Assembly: GCA_937877675.1 (NCBI GenBank)
Contig: CALEIS010000010.1
Coordinates: forward strand, 1-5,481
Direction of reading: 5' to 3'
Origin: an uncultured Clostridia bacterium
GTDB taxonomy: Bacteria > Bacillota > Clostridia > Oscillospirales > Acutalibacteraceae
DNA: 5,481 nucleotides
Below are positions 1-5,481 of the stretch, piece by piece; position 1 is the stretch's first letter; every line of letters begins with the position of its first letter. Below the pieces are notes generated by a model. It had not been told where the DNA came from and did no database searches. It was given only the letters and a program-made list of their open reading frames with translations. Made by a program: the position numbers and the translations under genes.

Positions 1-1365
1 ATGTCAGGTACTTTCCTTGATTTGGATGTTCCACCAACACTTATTTCTTTTGCTATTGCTCCTATCAAAAAGCAGGATGTAATTAGTCCAGAATTCAAAG
101 AAGCAAATCATCCAGTATATCTTTTCGGTGCAGCTGATGAAGGTGCTGAAAGTCTTAAGGCTACATGGGAAAAATTCCATGCTCTTTGTAAAGAAGGCAA
201 AGTAAAAGCTGCTTGGGCAGTAGAACATGGTATCGGTGAAGCAGTTATGAAGATGTCATTCGGTAATAACATCGGTTTTGCTTCAACTGCAGACCTCAAA
301 GAAAATTGGCATCTTGGTATGTGGGGATTCCTTGTTGCAGAACTTACTGAAGATGTTGAAATTCCAGGTGTTATGAAACTTGGTACAACTACTGAAGAGC
401 CTGTAATTAAGCTTGACGATGACCGTGCAACAATTCAAGAACTTTATGAATTACATACTTCAACACTTGAAGATGTATATCCAACAAAGGCAAAAGAAGA
501 TAAAGGTGAAATTCCTACATATTCTTTTGATGGCAAGTGTGAAGCTTCTTCTGCTAATAAAGTTACTAAACCTAAGGTGCTTATTCCTGTATTCCCAGGT
601 ACTAACTGTGAATATGACTCAGCTCGTGCAGTTGAAAAAGCAGGTGGTGAGGCAGAGATTTTCGTAATTAGAAACCTTACTGCAGAAGATGTTGCAAAGA
701 GTGTTGAAGGATTCTCTGCAAAGGTAAGAGAAAGTCAAATAATTTTCATTCCTGGTGGCTTCTCAGGCGGTGATGAACCAGACGGTTCAGCTAAGTTTAT
801 TACAGCATTCTTCCGTAACCCTGCAGTTAAAGAAGCAGTTACAGACCTTCTTGACAATCGTGACGGTCTTATGTGCGGTATCTGTAATGGTTTCCAGGCT
901 CTTATCAAACTTGGTCTTGTTCCTTATGGAAAGATTATTGACACTGACGAGAATTGTCCTACACTTACATTCAATAACATCAGTCGCCACCAGAGTAGAA
1001 TTGTTCATACAAGAATTGCATCTACAAAATCTCCATGGCTTAGCCTTATGAATGTAGGCGATGTTGTTAACGTTCCAATTTCTCATGGTGAAGGTAAGTT
1101 CCTTGCTTCTCCAGAGCTTATTGCAGAACTTGCTGCTAATGGTCAGATTGCTACACAGTATGTTGACCTTGAGGGTAATGCTACATCAAATATTGACTTC
1201 AATCCAAATGGTTCATTGTGTGCTATCGAAGGTATTACTTCACCTGATGGTCGTGTATTTGGTAAAATGGGTCATAGTGAGCGTATCGGAGACGGTCTTT
1301 ATAAAAACGTTCCTGGTGAATATGACATTCGTATGTTTGAAGCAGCTGTTAAGTATTTCAAATAA
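1..1365 (+). CDS. purL: Phosphoribosylformylglycinamidine synthase (FGAM synthase), 3' part of a long single-chain PurL
   Basis: This enzyme carries out the fourth step of de novo purine synthesis: ATP-dependent conversion of FGAR plus glutamine to FGAM plus glutamate, in the cytoplasm. Only the last 454 residues are in the window. The opening residues MSGTF followed by LDVPPTL match the internal PurL segment GKDSMSGTF, so the first ATG is not the start and the gene is cut by the window edge. Residues 1-135 are the end of the second synthase (AIRS-like) half. Residues 190-454 are the fused class I glutamine amidotransferase domain, beginning at KPKVLIPVFPGTNCEYDSAR. The nucleophile is Cys295 in GICNGFQAL, and the other triad residues are His425 and Glu427 in MGHSER, matching the HxE arrangement of enterobacterial PurL. 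The oxyanion-side motif PGGFSGGDE is at 251-259. The fusion shows this is the long PurL and not the separate PurL/PurQ/PurS type. The domain is intact to its TAA stop and a terminator follows. Confidence 0.97.
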   Translation: MSGTFLDLDVPPTLISFAIAPIKKQDVISPEFKEANHPVYLFGAADEGAESLKATWEKFHALCKEGKVKAAWAVEHGIGEAVMKMSFGNNIGFASTADLKENWHLGMWGFLVAELTEDVEIPGVMKLGTTTEEPVIKLDDDRATIQELYELHTSTLEDVYPTKAKEDKGEIPTYSFDGKCEASSANKVTKPKVLIPVFPGTNCEYDSARAVEKAGGEAEIFVIRNLTAEDVAKSVEGFSAKVRESQIIFIPGGFSGGDEPDGSAKFITAFFRNPAVKEAVTDLLDNRDGLMCGICNGFQALIKLGLVPYGKIIDTDENCPTLTFNNISRHQSRIVHTRIASTKSPWLSLMNVGDVVNVPISHGEGKFLASPELIAELAANGQIATQYVDLEGNATSNIDFNPNGSLCAIEGITSPDGRVFGKMGHSERIGDGLYKNVPGEYDIRMFEAAVKYFK

Positions 1366-1373
1366 TTATAAAT

Positions 1374-1413
1374 ATAACCTGAAGATTTAAAAGTCTTCAG
1401 GTTATTGTTTTTT
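1374..1413 (+). terminator. Rho-independent terminator after purL
   Basis: A perfect 12-bp stem pairs 1374-1385 (ATAACCTGAAGA) with 1394-1405 (TCTTCAGGTTAT). It can be extended inward by a T-G and a T-A pair to leave a four-base loop. A T run follows at 1408-1413. It begins 8 nt after the purL stop codon, which fits transcription ending after purL. Confidence 0.9.
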
Positions 1414-1433
1414 ACATTACATTGTATTATAAT
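1405..1433 (+). promoter_or_regulatory. Possible sigma-A-type promoter for the FTR-like gene
   Basis: A perfect TATAAT lies at 1428-1433, and TTGTTT at 1405-1410 sits 17 nt upstream as a weak -35 (three of six bases match TTGACA). The -35 would overlap the right arm and T run of the purL terminator. The predicted start, near 1440, would leave only about 12 nt of leader including the ribosome binding site. The region is very AT-rich, so a chance match is quite possible. Confidence 0.35.
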
Positions 1434-1439
1434 TATTTT

Positions 1440-1445
1440 GAGGTG
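1440..1445 (+). promoter_or_regulatory. Ribosome binding site that sets the start of the FTR-like gene
   Basis: GAGGTG lies 6 nt before the ATG at 1452. The same frame is open back to an ATG at 1422, but that codon has no Shine-Dalgarno sequence and lies over the candidate -10 box, so 1452 is the better start. Confidence 0.8.
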
Positions 1446-1451
1446 ATTAAT

Positions 1452-1652
1452 ATGGCAGTAAGATTTAATGATAATAAAGAAATTGTAGAAAAAGTAAAAG
1501 CAGGATTAAAAGCAAAAGATGGATATTGTCCATGTAGATTGCTTAAAACGGAAGAATTTAAATGTATATGTAAAGAATTTCGTGAACAGATTGCAGACCC
1601 TGATTTTGAAGGTTATTGTCATTGTAAACTATATTATAAATCAAAAGATTAA
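1452..1652 (+). CDS. Small ferredoxin-thioredoxin reductase catalytic-chain-like iron-sulfur protein
   Basis: A 66-residue cytoplasmic protein with six cysteines in three CxC pairs: CPC (Cys26, Cys28), CIC (Cys38, Cys40) and CHC (Cys56, Cys58). This is the signature of the ferredoxin:thioredoxin reductase catalytic (beta) chain family. By analogy with the plant and cyanobacterial enzyme, Cys26, 38, 40 and 56 would hold a [4Fe-4S] cluster, and Cys28 with Cys58 would form the redox-active disulfide that takes electrons from ferredoxin and passes them to thioredoxin. The spacing is odd: CPC-x9-CIC-x15-CHC, whereas the photosynthetic enzyme has CPC-x16-CPC-x8-CHC, and the middle motif has Ile instead of Pro. 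The protein is also shorter than the photosynthetic chain, and no variable subunit, thioredoxin or ferredoxin gene is in view. The family assignment is fairly secure; the electron donor and target are unknown. It appears to be a single-gene unit between two terminators, with the start set by GAGGTG six bases upstream. Confidence 0.85.
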   Translation: MAVRFNDNKEIVEKVKAGLKAKDGYCPCRLLKTEEFKCICKEFREQIADPDFEGYCHCKLYYKSKD

Positions 1653-1687
1653 AAAAGAGGCTATGATTTAACATAGCCTCTTTTTTT
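1651..1687. terminator. Bidirectional terminator shared by the FTR-like gene and rex
   Basis: The core stem GAGGCTATG (1657-1665) pairs with CATAGCCTC (1672-1680) around a six-base loop ATTTAA. It is flanked by A6 on the left (1651-1656) and T7 on the right (1681-1687), so pairing can extend to 15 bp. The T run on one side serves the plus-strand gene. The complement of the A run serves the minus-strand operon. The element overlaps both stop codons: the last two bases of the plus-strand TAA (1650-1652) and the minus-strand TAA of rex (1686-1688). Confidence 0.92.
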
Positions 1688-2318
1688 ACATATTACTCAC
1701 TCTATAACTTAATGTCATTAAACTATCACTTAAATGGACATTTTCAACTGCAATATTAGGAAAATCAGCAGCAATATCATAATGGCTGAAATTCCAAAAT
1801 CCTTTAATTCCTGATTCGACAAGTTGTGGTGCTAATTCTTTTGCAGCACTACTAGGAATACAAAGAACAGCGACGGTAGGGGAGTTGTCTTTACAGAAAT
1901 TATATATACCATCTGTGTGTCTAATTGGTAATCCTCGAAGCATTTGTCCTGAAAGCGCTTTGTTTCTATCAAAAACACCTATAAGATTAAAACCTCTTTC
2001 TTCGAAGGACATATGTAAAGCAACGGCTTTACCAAGATTACCTGCACCTATCAAAATGGCTTTGCGATTTTGATTAACGCCAAGTATAGTGCCAATTTCA
2101 TTGTATAGACTATCAATGTTGTATCCATATCCCTGTTGACCAAAGCCACCAAAACAATTCAAATCTTGTCTGATTTGTGATGCAGTAAAACCCATTTTTT
2201 GAGATAAATCTTTTGATGAAATTCTGACTACTCCGTTTTCCTTTAATTCACCAAGAAATCTATAATATCTAGGAAGACGTTTTATGACAGAATTTGAAAC
2301 GCCATCATATTTAGTCAT
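1686..2318 (-). CDS. rex: Redox-sensing transcriptional repressor Rex
   Basis: A 210-residue cytoplasmic DNA-binding protein that senses the NADH/NAD+ ratio. In this family, NAD+-bound Rex represses its targets and NADH releases it from DNA. The N-terminal winged helix (about 1-80) shows RLPRYYRFL at 14-22, SSKDLSQKMGFTASQIRQDL at 34-53 and the wing FGGFGQQGYGYN at 56-67. The Rossmann domain follows, with the dinucleotide-binding GAGNLG at 91-96 and an acidic Asp117 at the end of the second strand, as expected for NAD(H) rather than NADP(H). GIKGFWNFS is a typical later family motif. Length is normal for Rex. It is the last gene of the aconitase-isocitrate dehydrogenase operon, 12 nt after the preceding stop codon, with AGAGGT 7 nt before its ATG. 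Rex proteins often control fermentation and NADH-consuming genes; control of its own operon is an inference here. Confidence 0.96.
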   Translation of the reverse strand: MTKYDGVSNSVIKRLPRYYRFLGELKENGVVRISSKDLSQKMGFTASQIRQDLNCFGGFGQQGYGYNIDSLYNEIGTILGVNQNRKAILIGAGNLGKAVALHMSFEERGFNLIGVFDRNKALSGQMLRGLPIRHTDGIYNFCKDNSPTVAVLCIPSSAAKELAPQLVESGIKGFWNFSHYDIAADFPNIAVENVHLSDSLMTLSYRVSNM

Positions 2319-2325
2319 AAATCTT

Positions 2326-2331
2326 ACCTCT
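2326..2331 (-). promoter_or_regulatory. Ribosome binding site of rex, overlapping the preceding stop codon
   Basis: AGAGGT on the minus strand lies 7 nt before the rex ATG. Its first base is the first base-paired position of the isocitrate dehydrogenase TAA (2331-2333), which suggests translational coupling of the two genes. Confidence 0.75.
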
Positions 2332-3494
2332 TATGAAAGTTTTTTTACTGTTTCCATTACATAGTCACCAAAGTCACTACATGTTGCACCGTTGTCACGG
2401 CCTGTAATTGTAAGTTTCTTTTCTTCAAACATACAGATATCAAGTGCTCTTTCAAGCAAATCAGCTTCTTTTTGTTTACCAATATGTGAAAGAAGCATTA
2501 CAGTTGCACGAAGCATTGAACAAGGGTCAGCATATTGACCTCTGCCTTCACGTACCATACGAGGAGCAGAACCGTGAATTGCTTCAAACATTGCATATCT
2601 CTTACCAAGGTTAGCACTACCTGCAGTACCAACACCGCCCTGGAATTCAGCAGCTTCATCAGTGATGATATCACCATAAAGATTTGGAAGAATGAATACT
2701 TTAAAGTCTTTTCTTCTCTTTTCATCAATAAGTTTAGCTGTTGTAATATCAACATACCATTCATCAGTAATGATTTCTGGATAATCTTTACCAATTTCTT
2801 TACAAATTCTTAAGAACTTACCGTCAGTTGTCTTAATAACGTTTGCCTTGTTGATAATAGAAACTCTTTCTTTGCCGTTTCTCTTTGCGTAGTCATAAGC
2901 AATACGAGCAATTCTTTCAGAACCTTCAGTTGTTGTAACAACAAAGTCCATAGCAAGTTCATCAGTAACATTAACACCTTTTGAACCAACAGCATATGCA
3001 CCTTCTGTATTTTCACGGAAGAATGTCCAGTCAATTCCTTGGTCTGGAACTTTAACAGGGCGAACATTAGCAAAAAGGTCAAGCTCCTTTCTCATTGCAA
3101 CGTTTGCACTTTCGATATTTGGCCATGGGTCGCCAGCTTGAGGAGTTGTTGTTGGTCCTTTAAGGATAACATGACATTCTTTAAGTTCAGCAAGAACATC
3201 ATCAGGAATTGCTTTCATAACTGCAACGCGATTTTCGATTGTAAGTCCGTCAATTACCTTGAACTCAACTTTACCTGCTTTTACATCGTCAGCAAGCATA
3301 TATTCAAGAACTCTTGCTGATTCTTTTGTGATAATAGGGCCGATGCCGTCACCACCACAAACACCAATAATAATTTTATCGAGTTTTTCAAAATCAACAA
3401 AATCTTTTGTTGCCTTGATTTTTTCATTTCTTGCAAGTTGTTCTCTTATAAGAGCTTCATATTTAGCAAGAGCTTCTTTAATTTGATTTTCCAT
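2331..3494 (-). CDS. icd: Isocitrate dehydrogenase of the isocitrate/isopropylmalate dehydrogenase family, probably NAD-dependent
   Basis: Oxidises and decarboxylates isocitrate to 2-oxoglutarate with reduction of NAD(P)+. The family fold is seen at GGDGIGP (47-53). Substrate residues line up with the E. coli enzyme at matching intervals: Ser129, Asn131, Arg135, Arg145, Arg160 and Tyr167 (E. coli Ser113, Asn115, Arg119, Arg129, Arg153, Tyr160). Lys216 and metal ligands Asp249, Asp275 and Asp279 also fit. Ser129 and Asn131 favour isocitrate over isopropylmalate, and the adjacent aconitase gene agrees. The adenine-side loop after HGSAP (307-311) has Arg312-Met313 and is three residues longer than in E. 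coli Icd or Thermus isopropylmalate dehydrogenase, so it fits neither the usual Lys-Tyr (NADP) nor Asp-Ile (NAD) pattern. The TGRDNGA segment (364-370) resembles the TRDLGG loop of NAD enzymes, so NAD is the likelier cofactor, with moderate confidence. The first 40 residues form a charged extension ahead of the usual start. No later Met precedes the GGDGIGP motif, and a strong AGGAGG sits 8 nt upstream, so the extension is probably real. Confidence 0.9.
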   Translation of the reverse strand: MENQIKEALAKYEALIREQLARNEKIKATKDFVDFEKLDKIIIGVCGGDGIGPIITKESARVLEYMLADDVKAGKVEFKVIDGLTIENRVAVMKAIPDDVLAELKECHVILKGPTTTPQAGDPWPNIESANVAMRKELDLFANVRPVKVPDQGIDWTFFRENTEGAYAVGSKGVNVTDELAMDFVVTTTEGSERIARIAYDYAKRNGKERVSIINKANVIKTTDGKFLRICKEIGKDYPEIITDEWYVDITTAKLIDEKRRKDFKVFILPNLYGDIITDEAAEFQGGVGTAGSANLGKRYAMFEAIHGSAPRMVREGRGQYADPCSMLRATVMLLSHIGKQKEADLLERALDICMFEEKKLTITGRDNGATCSDFGDYVMETVKKLS

Positions 3495-3500
3495 AATATT

Positions 3501-3510
3501 TTCCTCCTTA
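3501..3510 (-). promoter_or_regulatory. Strong ribosome binding site of icd, overlapping the aconitase stop codon
   Basis: TAAGGAGGAA on the minus strand contains a full AGGAGG 8 nt before the icd ATG (3494). Its TAA is the aconitase stop codon (3508-3510), so ribosomes finishing aconitase end exactly on the next initiation site. This fixes the icd start and supports one polycistronic message. Confidence 0.88.
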
Positions 3511-5439
3511 GAATGACTCTTTAGTGTAGTTTAATAAACCACCAGCAAGAATAATATCTTTTTGACGCTGTGAAAGGTCATAGTTAATTGCATATTCTTC
3601 ATTTGTTGTGAGATTGAGAAGGATAGCTGGTTTATTATTTATAATTGCATCTTTAATGCCTTTAAGACTTAATTCATCACCCTGTGAAATCTTATCGTAA
3701 TCATCAGCATTAGCAAAAGTAAGAGGTAAAATACCTGCATTAATAAGGTTAGCACAGTGAATTCTTGCAAATGATTTTGTAATTACTGCTTTAACACCGA
3801 GATAAAGTGGAACAAGTGCAGCGTGTTCACGTGATGAACCTTGACCGTAGTTAGCACCACCAATAACAATACCTTTTCCCTCTGCTTTAATTCTTTCAGG
3901 GAATGTTTTATCACAAACACCAAAACAATACTGAGAAAGGAAAGGAATGTTTGAACGATATGGGAGAATCTTAGCACCAGCAGGCATAATGTGGTCAGTT
4001 GTAATATCGTCACCAACCTTAAGTACTGCTTTTGCTGTAATATCATCACCCATAGGTTCGCTTGTAGGGAATGGTTTAATGTTAGGTCCATACATAACCT
4101 CAACATCTTTTGCTTCTTCCGGTGATGCTGGCATTGCAACCATATTATCATTGATGATAAATTCATCAGGAAGAATAATTTCTGGGAATTCGCCTAAATC
4201 TCTTGGGTCAGTAAGATAACCTGTAATTGCAGATGCAGCAGCAACTTCAGGGCTAACAAGATAGATACCAGCATCAGCTGTACCTGAACGACCCTCAAAG
4301 TTTCTGTTGAATGTTCTAAGTGAAACACCAGCTGAGTTAGGTGATTGACCCATACCAATACAAGGACCACAAGCACTTTCAAGAATACGAGCACCCGCAT
4401 CAATCATATCAGCAAGAGCACCGTTCTGTGAAATCATGTTAAGAACCTGTTTTGAACCAGGAGCAATTGAAAGGCTTACTGCTGGATGTACTGTCTTACC
4501 TTTAAGAATAGCAGCAACTTTCATCATATCAAGAAGTGAGGAGTTTGTACATGAACCGATACAAACTTGGTCAACTTTGATTTTACCGATTTCTGTAACT
4601 GATTTAACTCTATCAGGCATATGAGGACATGCAGCCATAGGAGCAAGTTCAGATAAGTTGATGTTGATTACTTCGTCATAAACTGCATCTTCGTCAGCTT
4701 TGAGTTCAACCCAATCTTCTTCACGACCCTGTGCCTTTAAAAATGCTTTTGTAATATCGTCAGAAGGGAAGACTGATGTAGTTGCTCCAAGTTCAGCACC
4801 CATATTTGTAATAGTTGCACGTTCTGGAACAGAAAGTGTAGCAACACCTTCGCCACCGTATTCAATAATTTTTCCAACGCCACCCTTAACAGTCATGATT
4901 CTAAGAACTTCAAGGATAACGTCTTTTGCAGCAACCCATGGGCTAAGTTTTCCTGTAAGATTAACTCTTACCATCTTTGGCATTGTAATATAATATGTAC
5001 CGCCACCCATAGCAACAGCAACATCAAGGCCACCTGCACCCATTGCAAGCATACCAATACCACCACCTGTTGGTGTGTGACTGTCAGAACCGATTAAAGT
5101 TTTGCCTGGTTTACCGAATCTTTCAAGATGAACCTGATGACAAATACCATTACCAGGACGTGAGAAACGAATACCACGTTTTTTAGCAACACTTTGAATA
5201 AATCTGTGGTCATCAGCATTTTCAAAACCTGTTTGTAATGTATTGTGGTCAATGTATGCAACAGAAAGTTCTGTCTTTACTTGTTCAATACCCATAGCTT
5301 CAAGCTCAAGATATGCCATTGTACCTGTAGCATCTTGAGTTAATGTCTGGTCAATTTTAAGTCCTACCTCACTACCTGGTGCCATATCACCGCTAACAAG
5401 GTGAGATTTAATAAGTTTTTGTCCGATTGTCATACCCAT
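3508..5439 (-). CDS. acn: Aconitate hydratase (aconitase), short Aquifex-type form
   Basis: A 643-residue [4Fe-4S] enzyme that interconverts citrate and isocitrate through cis-aconitate. The three cluster cysteines are present: Cys297 in GSCTNS, and Cys357 and Cys360 in ACGPC. Other active-site segments are DHNT at 64-67, SDSHTPTGGG at 118-127 (Asp-Ser-His triad) and NRNFEGR at 378-384, whose Arg379 and Arg384 match bovine Arg447 and Arg452. DDITTDHIMPAGAK (477-490) opens the C-terminal swivel domain. That domain carries NYGQGSSREHAAL at 530-542, whose Ser535, Ser536 and Arg537 match bovine Ser642-Ser643-Arg644. The length fits the short aconitases and is well below the roughly 750-900 residues of AcnA/AcnB types. 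The residues argue against isopropylmalate isomerase or homoaconitase, which are usually two separate chains in bacteria. ATG at 5439 is chosen over the one at 5433 because AAGGAG lies 9 nt upstream and an in-frame TGA stands at 5446-5448. It leads the visible operon with icd and rex. Its cluster implies oxygen sensitivity (family knowledge). Confidence 0.96.
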   Translation of the reverse strand: MGMTIGQKLIKSHLVSGDMAPGSEVGLKIDQTLTQDATGTMAYLELEAMGIEQVKTELSVAYIDHNTLQTGFENADDHRFIQSVAKKRGIRFSRPGNGICHQVHLERFGKPGKTLIGSDSHTPTGGGIGMLAMGAGGLDVAVAMGGGTYYITMPKMVRVNLTGKLSPWVAAKDVILEVLRIMTVKGGVGKIIEYGGEGVATLSVPERATITNMGAELGATTSVFPSDDITKAFLKAQGREEDWVELKADEDAVYDEVININLSELAPMAACPHMPDRVKSVTEIGKIKVDQVCIGSCTNSSLLDMMKVAAILKGKTVHPAVSLSIAPGSKQVLNMISQNGALADMIDAGARILESACGPCIGMGQSPNSAGVSLRTFNRNFEGRSGTADAGIYLVSPEVAAASAITGYLTDPRDLGEFPEIILPDEFIINDNMVAMPASPEEAKDVEVMYGPNIKPFPTSEPMGDDITAKAVLKVGDDITTDHIMPAGAKILPYRSNIPFLSQYCFGVCDKTFPERIKAEGKGIVIGGANYGQGSSREHAALVPLYLGVKAVITKSFARIHCANLINAGILPLTFANADDYDKISQGDELSLKGIKDAIINNKPAILLNLTTNEEYAINYDLSQRQKDIILAGGLLNYTKESF

Positions 5440-5445
5440 TTTGAA

Positions 5446-5481
5446 TCACTCCTTGGACTTTTTCATTTTTTTAACAATCTT
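5446..5481 (-). CDS. Possible C-terminal tail of a further upstream gene (partial)
   Basis: Reading toward acn, 11 codons (KIVKKMKKSKE) are open from the window edge to a TGA at 5446-5448; the other two minus-strand frames contain stops. If real, its stop codon would overlap the aconitase ribosome binding site region by the same close packing seen at the two other junctions of this operon. The stretch is too short and lysine-rich to identify, and it could equally be a non-coding leader. Confidence 0.25.
   Translation of the reverse strand, partial: KIVKKMKKSKE
5449..5454 (-). promoter_or_regulatory. Ribosome binding site of acn
   Basis: AAGGAG on the minus strand lies 9 nt before the ATG at 5439. 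The second ATG at 5433 would be 15 nt away, too far, so this site decides the start. Confidence 0.8.
5460..5477. promoter_or_regulatory. Candidate Rex operator (one good half-site) upstream of acn
   Basis: TTAACAA at 5471-5477 (plus strand) equals one half of the clostridial Rex palindrome TTGTTAA-N4-TTAACAA. At the correct spacing the other half reads TTTTCAT, matching four of seven bases. Location just upstream of an operon that encodes Rex makes it plausible, but the sequence is AT-rich and the same half-site also occurs by chance inside purL at 1064-1070. Confidence 0.25.

Noticed and set aside
1..3. ATG at the first base as the start of a complete gene
   Set aside because: The residues that follow match an internal PurL segment (the MSGTF part of GKDSMSGTF), and the N-terminal two thirds of PurL are missing, so the window simply cuts the gene at an internal Met.
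1064..1070. TTGTTAA as a Rex half-site inside purL
   Set aside because: It falls on in-frame Val-Val-Asn codons of a conserved gene and has no matching second half at the right spacing; treated as chance.
1374..1405. The hairpin after purL as a riboswitch or small RNA
   Set aside because: A single perfect stem followed by a T run right after a stop codon is fully explained as an intrinsic terminator.
1422..1451. Longer start for the FTR-like protein at ATG 1422
   Set aside because: It has no ribosome binding site and overlaps the TATAAT box, while GAGGTG is well placed for ATG 1452.
2535..2813. Plus-strand open frame opposite isocitrate dehydrogenase
   Set aside because: It is antisense to a well-conserved enzyme, shows no recognisable domain, and similar antisense frames occur throughout acn, icd and purL as shadows of coding bias.
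2331..3494. 3-isopropylmalate dehydrogenase (leuB) as identity of the dehydrogenase
   Set aside because: The Ser-x-Asn-x3-Arg substrate motif is that of isocitrate dehydrogenase, and the neighbour is aconitase rather than leuC/leuD.
4700..4993. Plus-strand open frame opposite aconitase
   Set aside because: The frame is complementary to a conserved aconitase region and its Ser/Thr/Pro-rich product has no recognisable family features.

Overview
The window is a piece of ordinary core metabolism from a low-GC, Gram-positive-like anaerobe, most probably a member of the Clostridia. The reasons are the AT-rich coding sequence, strong AGGAGG-type ribosome binding sites, a long single-chain PurL, a Rex protein with a clostridial-looking helix-turn-helix segment, a short Aquifex-type aconitase, and a stand-alone ferredoxin-thioredoxin-reductase-like protein. 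I cannot name the genus from sequence alone.

Layout. Positions 1-1365 (+) hold the 3' third of purL (phosphoribosylformylglycinamidine synthase); the 5' part lies outside the window and the ATG at position 1 is an internal methionine. A strong hairpin terminator (1374-1413) follows. Next comes a small 66-residue iron-sulfur protein of the ferredoxin-thioredoxin reductase catalytic-chain type (1452-1652, +). It ends in a bidirectional terminator (1651-1687) shared with the convergent minus-strand operon. That operon reads right to left: aconitase (5439-3508), isocitrate dehydrogenase (3494-2331) and the redox repressor rex (2318-1686). Gaps are 12-13 nt, and each downstream ribosome binding site touches or overlaps the stop codon before it. 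The last 42 bases (5440-5481) hold the aconitase ribosome binding site and either the tail of another upstream gene or part of a regulatory region containing a Rex-like half-site.

How the genes work together. Aconitase and isocitrate dehydrogenase convert citrate to 2-oxoglutarate, the oxidative branch of the TCA cycle that supplies carbon for glutamate in anaerobes, and they release reduced nicotinamide cofactor. Rex represses genes when NADH is high relative to NAD+. Its place as the last gene of this operon suggests feedback control of the branch by NADH/NAD+ state (inference). The small FTR-like protein is a separate unit and would handle thiol-disulfide electron transfer.

I found no mobile element, CRISPR array, tRNA, rRNA, frameshift or large unexplained region. 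I see no clear evidence of a wholly new system. The points most worth checking are the unusual cysteine spacing of the FTR-like protein, the cofactor-binding loop and N-terminal extension of the isocitrate dehydrogenase, and possible Rex autoregulation.
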